A DNA stretch of 64,000 bases from an uncultured Blautia sp. (GTDB taxonomy: Bacteria > Bacillota > Clostridia > Lachnospirales > Lachnospiraceae). The stretch covers positions 16,765 to 80,764 of the forward strand of contig NZ_CAKRNY010000013.1 in NCBI RefSeq assembly GCF_934371575.1, read 5' to 3'. A program made the translations under genes and the position numbers. The notes beneath the pieces are model-generated. The model did not search any database, was not told the DNA's origin, and was given only the letters and a program-made list of their open reading frames with translations. Positions 7,756 through 17,013 of this stretch are shown one piece after another (within the stretch, counting starts at the first letter, position 1; each line of letters starts with the position of its first letter).

Positions 7756-10700
7756 ATGAAGAAAATCGAATTAGCAAAAAAGAGCCGGAAACTATTTTCC
7801 GCGATCCTGGCAGGAGCAATGCTCACCACATCTATGATACCGGAATCTTTTGTCTGGGCGTCTGAGGCAGAGGAAGTACAGGGATTTGGAGACAGTGAGA
7901 GCATGGGCTTTGAATCCACACCAGATCCTGTGACTGGGGATGGTGAAGCTGGGGAAAATCAGGAGATTTCAGATTTTCAGGGTGCTTCAGATATTCAAAA
8001 TGGAAATGCTATGGTGGAGATGGAAGAAGGCTTTACAGACGAGATTGCTTCTTTTGGTAGCAACGGCAGCGATACCCCTGTAGAATCTGGCTTCCAGAGC
8101 CTGGCGTCTGCAGAAGAACTGCAGGAGCGAATCAATGCCCTTCCAACTGTGGAAGAATTTCAGAACCTGGCGGATGGTACTACAGTAGAAGGAAGCACCT
8201 TAAATCAGGCACAAACAGATGTGTATGCAGAAGCCCAGGATATTGCAGAGAAACTGGATCTGCTTTCGGAAGACGAGCAGGGAATGGTGGATGTAAGTAG
8301 GCTGGAAGAGCTGTTTGAGTATTTTAATGGGATGACGGAAGAGTTAGCGGATACCAACACAATTTCGCCTGGAAATAATGTAACGATCACTTCTGGAGGA
8401 ACGTATACGGTACAGGGAGGAACATATCAGCCTAGTAAGAGTGGAGTCATTACTATTGATACTACAGAGAAAGTTACTCTGGAGATTACTGGAAACATTA
8501 ATATGCCAGGGAAGGATAATGGCCGTTTTATTAGTATAGAAAATGCTTGTAAAGAGTTAACGATTATTAATAAGGATACGGTGAATGTTGATAATAATTC
8601 TTTTCTGATCAATAAAAATAAAGATGCAACAGTTACTTTTGAGGGCGGTACTTATGAGGGTTTAACGGATGATGGAATTTCCATAATTGAAAACGGAGGG
8701 GTTGTCAACCTTAAGAATGTTAAATTTAATGTAACTGGTTCTGACGATTATGGAAATATTGTATACAATTTTTGGTCCGATCTTGAAGGAACGATAAATA
8801 TTCAGGATGGAACGATATTGGATAATAATAATAGAAATGGAAATCTGCCAAACTATCCTTGTATTTACCTAGGAACTGTCAATATGTATGGCGGAACCAT
8901 TACATCGTCAGCGGGAAAAGGTTTTAGAGGAATAATGGCACTAAAAATTAAAGTTGTTGGCGGAAAAATCTCAAATTTTTATTATGCAATCGATAATAGT
9001 GCTGTTGAAAATTCATCAACTACGATTGGAAATGTAACCTTTGAAAATAATAATAGCGATATTGTGTTGGGGGGAAAAAAACTTATCATACAAGATGACT
9101 TCAAAGGAACTGCAAGTGTTAGTCAAGGTCATTTTGTTGAATACCCATATATAATTACAATGCCAGGAACATCTCCGGAGATGCGCACAAGGATTACTTA
9201 TACGGGTGCAGGGGGTAATCCTCATTCAGTAAATTATGATACAACTGAAAAGTATCTGTATGCAAGTGATCATGTTCATTCATGGAGTTATTCAACAAGT
9301 ACTGATAAAATCATTGCAACATGTACGGCGAAGACAGATTGTGAATTTAATCCCGGTAAATTAAATTTAACCCTGGCAGCAGTCGATGCATACTATTCCG
9401 GCAAAGCTTATACCGGAGCAACCGTGACAAATGACATTACCTGTCAGACAGGTGATGAAGCGAATATCGTATATTATCTGAAAGATGGCACGAAGACAAC
9501 CAGCAGCAACAGCGGTGCTGCGAGTGAAGGTGCCGCACCGGTAAATTTGGGACAATATACGGTAAAAGCTACAGCTGGCGGCCAGACAATAAGTGATGAT
9601 TTTGAGATTAAAAAAGCGAAAATTAATCCGACAGTGACCATGGATGACTGGACCTATGGACAGAAGGCGAACACACCAAGCATAACAGTTAAGTCAGGTG
9701 AAAGTGACATTACAGCTTCTTATGATGCCTCCAGCTATACCTGTACATACTACACAGATGCCGGCTGTACAAATATGACGACCACAGCAGATGGCGCAGC
9801 CACAAATGGAGGAGTACCAAAGAACGCAGGTACTTACTATGTGAAGGCGATTGTGGCAGAGAATGGAAATTATGCAGGGGCAGAAGCGGAAGCTTCCTTC
9901 ACGGTCGCACCACTTCCGGCAGATCTGATCTGGTCGAAAACAGATCTGATTTATACAGGAAGTGAGCAGCGTGTATTGGCGACAGTTGCGAATGCAGTAG
10001 AGGGCGATTCGTTTGTAATTGTCTATGAAGGCAATACACAGACAGAAGCAGGCGACAACTATACTGCAACGGTAACAGACCTTGGAAATGATAACTATAC
10101 ACTTACCGGTGCTACGGGTGTTTCCCAGAACTGGAGCATCAGCTATCTGCAGAGTTCAGCAGCTGCACAGGTTTCCGGAACGAAAGGTAACAATGACTGG
10201 TACGTAAGCCCTGTGAAACTTGTACCGGACAGTGGATACCAGATATCGACAGATAAAACAGACTGGAAGGATTCGATTGGGGATTACACAGATCAGGGAG
10301 AACAGTCTGCAGGATATTATCTGAAAGAAACTGCAACAGGTGCTGTTACCGATAAAAAAACAGTAACCTTCAAAATTGATACTGAAATGCCATCAGGCAG
10401 TATCCAGATCAGAGAAAATACATTTGACAGTGCCCTGAAGGATATTACCTATGGTTACTGGTTCAAAGATAATGCTTCTGTTGACATCACAGGAACAGAT
10501 GCTGCCAGTGGAATTGCTTCTGTAGAATACCAGGCGGTCAGCGCAGAGGAATCCTATGATGTAAACGGTACATGGCTGCCATGGAATGCAGCGGAGAAAC
10601 TTTCTCTGACAGAAGGCGGCAGGTATGTGATCTATGCCCGTGTTACAGACAAGGCAGGAAACCAGACGATCGTCAATTCGGATGGGGTAGTTGTATTTAA

Positions 10701-13700
10701 AGATTCCGTAGTAGTGGATTCTTCTATCGACTACACAAGAACAACTAAGACTTCCGTGGACGCGGAAGTAATGCTGAATGGAAATACAGTAGCGTCTGTA
10801 AAAAATGGAGAAACCACTTTAACTGCAGGAAAGGAATATACAGTTTCTGCAGATAAAATTACATTCAGTGGAGACTATCTTGATACTTTGGCAGTTGGAT
10901 CTTATACAATGACTGTTGCATATAATCTCCAGGGAGTAACGGAGTATAAAGGCGGTGACAAACCTGCCGACAGCCAGATTGCAGTAAATGTGAAACGTCG
11001 GACTGCTAATATAAAAATCACAAGTGTTCTGGATAAAGAGTATGACGGACAGCCTGCAGATCTGGCATATACAACAAACAGCAATGCCAAAGTAAAAGTT
11101 GAGTACAACGTAAATGGAACCTGGCAGACAGAAGCTCCGACACATGCTGGTACTTATGAAGTAAAGGTAAGTGTACCTGAAAACGGTGATTTTACCGCTG
11201 CTTCAGATACGAAGACCTATACCATTAAGCCAAGAGAGGTGGTAATCTCTGGAATTGTCGCAAATGAAAAGGTATATGATGGAACTGCGAATGCAGAACT
11301 GGATTACAGCAAAGCGGTATTTACAGGCTTGGTTAAGGGAGACACCCTTACGGTAAGTGCGGAAGGCACATTTGCTGACAGTAATGCAGCCAAAGGAAAA
11401 ACAGTTACGATCACAAATCTGATACTGAGCGGCGTTTCAGCAGATAACTATGTCCTGGCTGCTAACGGACAGCAGACAAGTACCACAGCTGCTATCAATC
11501 CGAAAGAGATTACCGTTACCATCACACCAAACGGTGGAATCTACGAAGGAACCATTACCCCGGCAACAGCCAAATTAAACGGACTGGTAGGAAAAGATGA
11601 TCCTGCAATCATCCTGACTTATACTGGTACAGCAAATGATGGTACACCAGCGGATGGAAAAGTACCTTCTAAGGCAGGAACTTATACGGTGACTGCTTCC
11701 ATCAACGACAGCAACTACAGCCTGAAAGAAGAGGGACGTTCTGCTAAATTTATAGTAGAAAAGGCATATCCACAGTTAAGCATTTCCGCTGTGACAGACA
11801 AGAATTATGGAGAAGAAGCCTTTAAGCTGGGAGTAAGCAATAAAGGTGACGGTTCTAAATCTTATGCGAGCAGTAATGACAAGGTTGTAAAGGTCGATGA
11901 AAATGGAACCGTAACCATTGTCGGGGCTGGGACAGCAACATTAACAGTTTCCCTTGCGGAGTGCGCGAACTATACTAAAGATCAGAAAGAAGTTACCGTA
12001 ACTGTTAAAAAGATTAATCATAGCCTTGTGGTAACGAAGCTTACTTATGAAGTAACTTACGGAGATCCAGTGTTCAAAATTGCAGCAAATGCAGAAGATA
12101 CAGAGTCCGGTATTCATTTTACAAGTGATAATGAATATGTTGCCACAGTAAGCGCGGATGGAACAGTAACCATTAAAAATGCAGGAACCGCTAAGATTAC
12201 AGTTTCCATGGATGAGAGCCAGAATTTCCTTGCAGTTTCCAAAGAAGTGGTTGTAACCGTTGCTCCGAAAGAAATAACCGTAACCCCAGACAATGCTTCC
12301 AAGGTTTATGGGGAAAGTGATAAGGAATTTACTTACACGCCAAGCGGCCCGGTAGGAGAAGATACCCTTTCCGATATCACACTGTCAAGAGCAGAGGGCG
12401 AGAACGTTGGAACTTATGAGATTACAGCAGCCCAGAAAAAAGGTGCGAACCCGAATTATAATGTGAAATTTAATAAGGGAACCTTTACGATCAGTCCGAA
12501 AGAGATCACCGTTACGATCACACCAAACGGCGGAACCTATGAAGGTGCCATTATCCCTGCAAACGCAGCCCTGAACGGACTGGTTGGAGAGGATAAGCCG
12601 GAGATTACTTTGACTTATACTGGCAAAGCAAACGACGGAACAGAAGTAAATGGAACTGAGATACCAGTTCTTGCAGGAACTTATACGGTAACAGCTTCTA
12701 TTACAGACAGCAATTATCGTTTGAAAGCAGAGGGAACAACGGCTGAGTTTACTGTTGCGAAAGCGTCTCCAGGGCTTAGTGTATCGGCAGTAGCAGATCG
12801 GAATTATGGCGGGGAAGCTTTTAAGCTGGAGGTAAGCCATAAAGGTGATGGTGTGAAGGCTTATACAAGCAGTGATGACAAGGTTGTTACGGTAGATGAA
12901 GCTGGAACCGTAACGATTGTTGGAGCTGGAACAGCAACATTAACAGTTTCTATTGCGGAGACTGCAAACTATACATCAGACCAGAAAGAAATTACCCTTA
13001 CTGTTAAAAAAATCAATCATAACTTTGTGGTAGATAGAATTGATTATGAAGTAACATATGGAGACCCAGCTTTTAAGATAGCAGCAAATGCAGGCGACAC
13101 GGAGTCTGACATCCGTTTTACAAGTGATAACGAAAATGTTGCCACAGTAAGCAAAGACGGAAGTGTAACCATCAAAAATGCAGGAACCGCTAAGATTACA
13201 GTTTCCATGGATGAGAGCCAGAATTTCCTTGCAGTTTCCAAAGAAGTGACTGTAACTGTTGCTCCGAAAGAAATAACCGTAACCCCAGACAATGCTTCCA
13301 AGGTTTATGGGGAAAGTGATAAGGAATTTACTTACACTCCAAGCGGCCTGGTAGGAGAAGATACCCTTTCCGATATCACACTGTCAAGAGCAAAGGGCGA
13401 CAACGTTGGAACCTATGAGATTACAGCAGTCCAGAAAAAAGATGCGAACCCGAATTATAGTGTGAAATTTAACAAAGGAACATTTACGATCAATCCGAAA
13501 GAGATCACGGTTACGATCACACCAAACGGCGGAACCTATGAGGGAAACATTATCTCAGCAGCTGCTGTTTTAAATGGTCTGGTAGGAGAGGATAAGCCAG
13601 AGATTATTTTGACCTATGCAGGCAAGGCAAACGACGGAACAGAGGTAAATGGAACTAAGACACCGGTTCTTGCAGGAACTTATACGGTAACCGCGTCTAT

Positions 13701-15099
13701 TACAGACAGCAATTATAACCTGAAAGCAGAAGGCACAACGGCTGAGTTTACTGTTGCGAAAGCGTCTCCAGGGCTTAGTGTATCGGCTGTAGCAGATCGG
13801 AATTATGGCGGGGAAGCTTTTAAGCTGGAGGTAAGCCATAAAGGCGATGGTGTGAAGACTTACACAAGCAGTAATGACAAGATTGTAAAGGTTGATGAAA
13901 CTGGAACGGTAACAATTGTTGGAGCTGGAACCGCAACCCTGACAGTTTCCCTTGCAGAGACTGCAAACTATAAATCAGACCAGAAAGAAGTTACCGTTAC
14001 TGTTAAAAAGATCAATCATAGCTTTGTGGTAGATAGAATTGATTATGAAGTAACATACGGGGATTCAGCTTTTAAGATTGCAGCAAATGCAGGCGACACG
14101 GAGTCTGACATCTATTTTACAAGTGACAACGAAAATGTTGCCACAGTAAGCGAAGACGGAAACGTAACCATCAAAAATGCAGGAACTGCAAAGATTACAG
14201 TTTCCATGGATGAAAGCCAGAATTACACTGCGGTTTCCAAAGAAGTGATTGTAACCGTTGCTCCAAAGGCGATAACGGTAACAGCTGATAATCTGAAGAA
14301 GATCGTTGGCGGGGCAGATCCTGTCCTTACCTATACAGCAGACGGTCTGGTAGGAGAAGACACCCTGTCCGGAATTACCGTGAAACGAAAAGCTGGTGAA
14401 AAAGTGGGAACCTATGCGGTCACAGTTTCCCAGAAGGCAGGCGCCAACCCGAATTACAGGATTACATTTAAGAAAGGTACTTTCACAATCCAGCAGGCTG
14501 ACCAGTCAAAACTGAAAGGAAAAGATGTTTATCGTCTGAAACTCCCGATATTTTTGGCAAAAGGAAAAGCAAAGAAGAACAGCATAGTTCTTTCCTGGAA
14601 GAAATATACTGGTGCAACAGGCTACGATGTTTACTGGCGCTACTGTGATGGCAGTATAAATTATAAAAAAGTTGGAACTGTCAAAAATGGAAAACTTTCC
14701 ATAACCCATAAGAAGCTGAAGAAAGACCGTGAATATAAGTACTTTATTGCTGCTTATAAAATGGTGGAAGGAAGAAAGATCTATATTGCCAAATCCAATG
14801 GCGTGCATGTTGCCATGAAAAAGGCTGCAACAACAAACGCGGCTTCCATTAAAGTGAATAAGACGAAGGTTACGTTATCAGTTGGGAAAACCTTCGAATT
14901 GAAATGCAGAATAAAATCTGAAAACAGCAGAAAAGATCTGATTTCCCATACCAGTTTCTACCGCTATTACACCACCAACAGCAAAGTAGCAACAGTAAGT
15001 AAAGCGGGAGTAATCAAGGCAAAAGGCAAAGGCACTTGCAGTATATACGTACTGGCAAACAACGGGGTGTACAAAAAAGTGAAGGTAAAAGTGAAATAA
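7756..15099 (+). CDS. giant secreted multi-domain surface protein (beta-helix, MBG/Big repeats, Fn3, Big_2)
   Basis: 2447 residues, starting at an ATG 7 bases after GGAGGGAG. Residues 1-36 are a signal peptide (KK-rich start, hydrophobic core, W-A cut). Residues about 195-490 look like a parallel beta-helix rich in Asn and Gly. Residues about 535-1245 hold several Ig-like and MBG/YDG-type modules. Residues 1249-2245 consist of three long repeats of 332-333 residues, each made of four domains of about 80 residues (two MBG-like and two Big-like, with recurrent GTYTVTASI, AGTATLTVS and NPNY turns). A fibronectin type III-like domain (about 2262-2355) and a final Big_2-like domain (2362-2447) follow. 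There is no sorting signal or membrane tail, so attachment to the cell is unclear. It is probably an adhesin or wall-associated scaffold. Confidence 0.85.
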   Translation: MKKIELAKKSRKLFSAILAGAMLTTSMIPESFVWASEAEEVQGFGDSESMGFESTPDPVTGDGEAGENQEISDFQGASDIQNGNAMVEMEEGFTDEIASFGSNGSDTPVESGFQSLASAEELQERINALPTVEEFQNLADGTTVEGSTLNQAQTDVYAEAQDIAEKLDLLSEDEQGMVDVSRLEELFEYFNGMTEELADTNTISPGNNVTITSGGTYTVQGGTYQPSKSGVITIDTTEKVTLEITGNINMPGKDNGRFISIENACKELTIINKDTVNVDNNSFLINKNKDATVTFEGGTYEGLTDDGISIIENGGVVNLKNVKFNVTGSDDYGNIVYNFWSDLEGTINIQDGTILDNNNRNGNLPNYPCIYLGTVNMYGGTITSSAGKGFRGIMALKIKVVGGKISNFYYAIDNSAVENSSTTIGNVTFENNNSDIVLGGKKLIIQDDFKGTASVSQGHFVEYPYIITMPGTSPEMRTRITYTGAGGNPHSVNYDTTEKYLYASDHVHSWSYSTSTDKIIATCTAKTDCEFNPGKLNLTLAAVDAYYSGKAYTGATVTNDITCQTGDEANIVYYLKDGTKTTSSNSGAASEGAAPVNLGQYTVKATAGGQTISDDFEIKKAKINPTVTMDDWTYGQKANTPSITVKSGESDITASYDASSYTCTYYTDAGCTNMTTTADGAATNGGVPKNAGTYYVKAIVAENGNYAGAEAEASFTVAPLPADLIWSKTDLIYTGSEQRVLATVANAVEGDSFVIVYEGNTQTEAGDNYTATVTDLGNDNYTLTGATGVSQNWSISYLQSSAAAQVSGTKGNNDWYVSPVKLVPDSGYQISTDKTDWKDSIGDYTDQGEQSAGYYLKETATGAVTDKKTVTFKIDTEMPSGSIQIRENTFDSALKDITYGYWFKDNASVDITGTDAASGIASVEYQAVSAEESYDVNGTWLPWNAAEKLSLTEGGRYVIYARVTDKAGNQTIVNSDGVVVFKDSVVVDSSIDYTRTTKTSVDAEVMLNGNTVASVKNGETTLTAGKEYTVSADKITFSGDYLDTLAVGSYTMTVAYNLQGVTEYKGGDKPADSQIAVNVKRRTANIKITSVLDKEYDGQPADLAYTTNSNAKVKVEYNVNGTWQTEAPTHAGTYEVKVSVPENGDFTAASDTKTYTIKPREVVISGIVANEKVYDGTANAELDYSKAVFTGLVKGDTLTVSAEGTFADSNAAKGKTVTITNLILSGVSADNYVLAANGQQTSTTAAINPKEITVTITPNGGIYEGTITPATAKLNGLVGKDDPAIILTYTGTANDGTPADGKVPSKAGTYTVTASINDSNYSLKEEGRSAKFIVEKAYPQLSISAVTDKNYGEEAFKLGVSNKGDGSKSYASSNDKVVKVDENGTVTIVGAGTATLTVSLAECANYTKDQKEVTVTVKKINHSLVVTKLTYEVTYGDPVFKIAANAEDTESGIHFTSDNEYVATVSADGTVTIKNAGTAKITVSMDESQNFLAVSKEVVVTVAPKEITVTPDNASKVYGESDKEFTYTPSGPVGEDTLSDITLSRAEGENVGTYEITAAQKKGANPNYNVKFNKGTFTISPKEITVTITPNGGTYEGAIIPANAALNGLVGEDKPEITLTYTGKANDGTEVNGTEIPVLAGTYTVTASITDSNYRLKAEGTTAEFTVAKASPGLSVSAVADRNYGGEAFKLEVSHKGDGVKAYTSSDDKVVTVDEAGTVTIVGAGTATLTVSIAETANYTSDQKEITLTVKKINHNFVVDRIDYEVTYGDPAFKIAANAGDTESDIRFTSDNENVATVSKDGSVTIKNAGTAKITVSMDESQNFLAVSKEVTVTVAPKEITVTPDNASKVYGESDKEFTYTPSGLVGEDTLSDITLSRAKGDNVGTYEITAVQKKDANPNYSVKFNKGTFTINPKEITVTITPNGGTYEGNIISAAAVLNGLVGEDKPEIILTYAGKANDGTEVNGTKTPVLAGTYTVTASITDSNYNLKAEGTTAEFTVAKASPGLSVSAVADRNYGGEAFKLEVSHKGDGVKTYTSSNDKIVKVDETGTVTIVGAGTATLTVSLAETANYKSDQKEVTVTVKKINHSFVVDRIDYEVTYGDSAFKIAANAGDTESDIYFTSDNENVATVSEDGNVTIKNAGTAKITVSMDESQNYTAVSKEVIVTVAPKAITVTADNLKKIVGGADPVLTYTADGLVGEDTLSGITVKRKAGEKVGTYAVTVSQKAGANPNYRITFKKGTFTIQQADQSKLKGKDVYRLKLPIFLAKGKAKKNSIVLSWKKYTGATGYDVYWRYCDGSINYKKVGTVKNGKLSITHKKLKKDREYKYFIAAYKMVEGRKIYIAKSNGVHVAMKKAATTNAASIKVNKTKVTLSVGKTFELKCRIKSENSRKDLISHTSFYRYYTTNSKVATVSKAGVIKAKGKGTCSIYVLANNGVYKKVKVKVK
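11500..14490 (+). repeat. three tandem ~1-kb coding repeats
   Basis: Copies begin near 11500, 12496 and 13495, with spacings of 996 and 999 bases, both multiples of three. Long blocks of copies 2 and 3 are nearly identical at DNA level (for example around 12740-12960 and 13740-13960). Copy 1 and the last domain of copy 3 are more diverged. This suggests recent duplication or gene conversion between copies 2 and 3. Confidence 0.9.
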
Positions 15100-15110
15100 G
15101 GAGAATGGAA

Positions 15111-15452
15111 ATGCGAACAGAACAGGAACGGATGGAACTGATTCGTAAAAGAACATTGGAAATACGAAAAAAAGAGAAAAAGCGCAGACAGTGGATCATT
15201 GATATGGGATGTGCAGCTGCCTGTGTGCTCCTAATCATCTGTCTGGGCATGTTAATGCCTCAGATAACTGCTCAGACAGAGGGTACAAGGATGGATGGTG
15301 TCTTTGGGGGAGCTGCCAGCATTTTTGGCGCAAACAGTGCACAGGGGTATATCGTGATGGGAATAATCTGCTTTTTCATAGGAGTCTGCGTAACAGTCCT
15401 TTTATATCGGTTACATAGAAAAGCAGAAAGGGATCATTTCGATGAATTTTGA
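15111..15452 (+). CDS. small two-helix membrane protein
   Basis: 113 residues from the ATG at 15111. AAGGAG overlaps the stop of the giant gene 7 bases earlier, and the ATG at 15105 is too close to that site. A highly charged N-terminal segment (RKRTLEIRKKEKKRRQ) precedes a membrane helix at about 32-50. An extracytoplasmic loop of about 30 residues and a second helix at about 80-100 follow, with a short charged tail. I do not recognise a family. A cytoplasmic basic/acidic head on a membrane helix, in a unit with an ECF sigma factor and a PrsW protease, makes it a candidate anti-sigma or protease substrate. That is inference only. Confidence 0.75.
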   Translation: MRTEQERMELIRKRTLEIRKKEKKRRQWIIDMGCAAACVLLIICLGMLMPQITAQTEGTRMDGVFGGAASIFGANSAQGYIVMGIICFFIGVCVTVLLYRLHRKAERDHFDEF

Positions 15453-16056
15453 AATTATTGATAACCTGTTTCAGGTTCTGGTATTGTTTAGCGCAATGGC
15501 AGCCTCTGCCGTAACCGCCTGTAAGAGGAAAAGCAGAGATTTTCTGCTCCTTGCAGGCGGCTATGGCTGCTTTATGATGGGGACACTTTACTATGTACTG
15601 CATCTCATCATTACCGGGGATATCCCACAGATCTTTTATGTGGCGGAAATCTCCTGGCTGGCGGCATATCTGTTCTTTCTATCTCTTTCTTTATCCAGAA
15701 GAAGCACAAAGGGAAATTTTCCAGGCGTTATTTCCATTTTCTGTGCGGTGTTGATTATGTGTTTGATTTTTGTTTTTCAGATATTCGGGCCAGCGTTGCT
15801 TTTTTCTCTTTGCTTTGCCGTTACAGAAGGGACAATTGTTCTTAGATGTATGGAAGTGATCAGAAGAGAACGAAAGAAGCATCTGCTGGACTCAATCCTG
15901 TTGCTTGTATCCTGGCTTCAGGTTGCCTTATACATCGTATCTGAATTTTTATCAGATTATACCCGATTTAATTTTTATTTTGTGGTAGATATGGTGCTGA
16001 CACTTACGATGGCGTCCATGTATTTTGCCCTTCTAAGAGAGGTTGAGCGTGAATGA
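15442..16056 (+). CDS. multi-pass membrane protein, unknown function
   Basis: 204 residues with about six to seven predicted membrane helices separated by short loops, and a cytoplasmic basic stretch (RRERKKH) near residue 145. The start overlaps the previous gene by 11 bases and the end overlaps the PrsW-like gene by 4 bases (ATGA), so the three are translationally coupled. No catalytic motif is evident. Histidine-kinase 7TM sensor segments look similar in layout, but no kinase domain is present. Confidence 0.75.
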   Translation: MNFEIIDNLFQVLVLFSAMAASAVTACKRKSRDFLLLAGGYGCFMMGTLYYVLHLIITGDIPQIFYVAEISWLAAYLFFLSLSLSRRSTKGNFPGVISIFCAVLIMCLIFVFQIFGPALLFSLCFAVTEGTIVLRCMEVIRRERKKHLLDSILLLVSWLQVALYIVSEFLSDYTRFNFYFVVDMVLTLTMASMYFALLREVERE

Positions 16057-16697
16057 GTTACTATATTGAGAATATTTTCCTGTGTTTGGCAGTTCCGCTT
16101 ATCTTAAGCATGCTATTCCGAAAAGGGAAGCAACGGACATTTACCACATTTGTGATTCTTGGAATGGGATGCTGCCTCTTATCAGCCTATGTGAGCAGCT
16201 TTTTTGCCGGATATTACCATGCAGGCACTGCCGCCGCTGTAATGGAAATTACTCCTGTGTGCGAGGAAGTGATGAAGTTTCTTCCGCTTTTGTTTTATCT
16301 GCTGGTATTTGAACCGGATAAACAGGAGGTGATATCCCCGGCAATCGGAATCGCAGTTGGATTTGCTACATTTGAAAACGTATGTTATCTTACAGAAAAC
16401 GGTGCAGCTGATTTTTACGATATTCTGATCCGCGGAGTATCGGCTGGTTCCCTTCATCTTCTGTGCGGAATTGCACTCAGTTGTGGAATTGCTTATGTAT
16501 TTCGAAAGAAGTGGATTATGGTTACCGGGACCATCGGTGCACTTGGGGCCTGTGTGGTTTTTCATGGGATTTATAATATACTGATCACAGCAAAAGGCAG
16601 ATGGAATCTGATCGGATATCTGTTTCCGATATTTTTGATCTTTGCCCTTCTGGTCGTTAAAAAATCGCGGTTTTATAAGAAAATTGAATTCGAATAA
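16053..16697 (+). CDS. PrsW-family intramembrane protease
   Basis: 214 residues with about seven to eight membrane helices. The family signatures are present: CEEVMKF (E71, E72, K75; the EExxK motif), FENVCY (F107-E108-N109), a histidine in SAGSLHLL (H135) and another in VVFHGIYN (H171). PrsW proteins cut single-pass membrane proteins such as RsiW at site 1 to release ECF sigma factors. The ATG overlaps the preceding stop (ATGA). Lying in one run with an ECF sigma factor and membrane proteins, it is the likely signal-transducing protease of this cassette. Its substrate is not established. Confidence 0.85.
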   Translation: MSYYIENIFLCLAVPLILSMLFRKGKQRTFTTFVILGMGCCLLSAYVSSFFAGYYHAGTAAAVMEITPVCEEVMKFLPLLFYLLVFEPDKQEVISPAIGIAVGFATFENVCYLTENGAADFYDILIRGVSAGSLHLLCGIALSCGIAYVFRKKWIMVTGTIGALGACVVFHGIYNILITAKGRWNLIGYLFPIFLIFALLVVKKSRFYKKIEFE

Positions 16698-16741
16698 AAT
16701 CAATCTGAAAGAGGCTGTCGCCCAATAAAATAGCAAAAATA

Positions 16742-16780
16742 AATGCCCTTGCAAGTAAACTTGCAGGGCATTATTTTAAT
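16742..16780. terminator. bidirectional terminator, originally shared with rubrerythrin
   Basis: AATGCCC-TTGCAAGT and ACTTGCA-GGGCATT (16742-16772) form a long stem with T-rich flanks on both sides. It ends the PrsW-like gene. It also lies just downstream of the rubrerythrin 3' fragment on the minus strand, so it was probably the rubrerythrin terminator before the element inserted. Confidence 0.7.
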
Positions 16781-16800
16781 CATTTTGCATGGCTTGCAGA

Positions 16801-16876
16801 TTAGCCGAAGTATCTCTTAAGCAGACCAGCGAATGCTTTTCCGTGTCTAGCTTCGTCGCGAGCCATTTCATAAGTC
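16801..16876 (-). pseudogene. rubrerythrin 3' fragment at left element junction
   Basis: Read on the minus strand this encodes [16 protein letters not shown] followed by AGLLKRYFG and a stop. That matches the end of the intact rubrerythrin gene at 21781-22323. Bases 16811-16857 are identical to 21791-21837. Beyond that core the two differ only synonymously for a few codons, then diverge. It is the displaced gene end joined to element sequence, not a functional gene. Confidence 0.85.
16811..16857. repeat. attL core (47-bp direct repeat)
   Basis: Identical to 21791-21837. It starts TATCTCTTAAGCAGACCAGC. Sequence to its left is chromosomal (the old terminator) and sequence to its right is element-derived. 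Confidence 0.8.
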
Positions 16877-17013
16877 ACTTCGCTTCGCTCGTGACTTCAA
16901 AACCTCTGTATTATAAAGGATTTCTTATCTTTTATAAGAAACACAGGTGTCTCCAAAAGTAAAAGAAAAATCCTAAAAAATGTGTCCCCAGAACACAGGA
17001 AAGGGTGACAAAA

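Noticed and set aside
11500..14490. Possible CRISPR array because of regular repeats
   Set aside because: Repeats are ~1 kb, coding and without short spacers; they are protein domain repeats. No cas gene and no CRISPR array was seen in the window.
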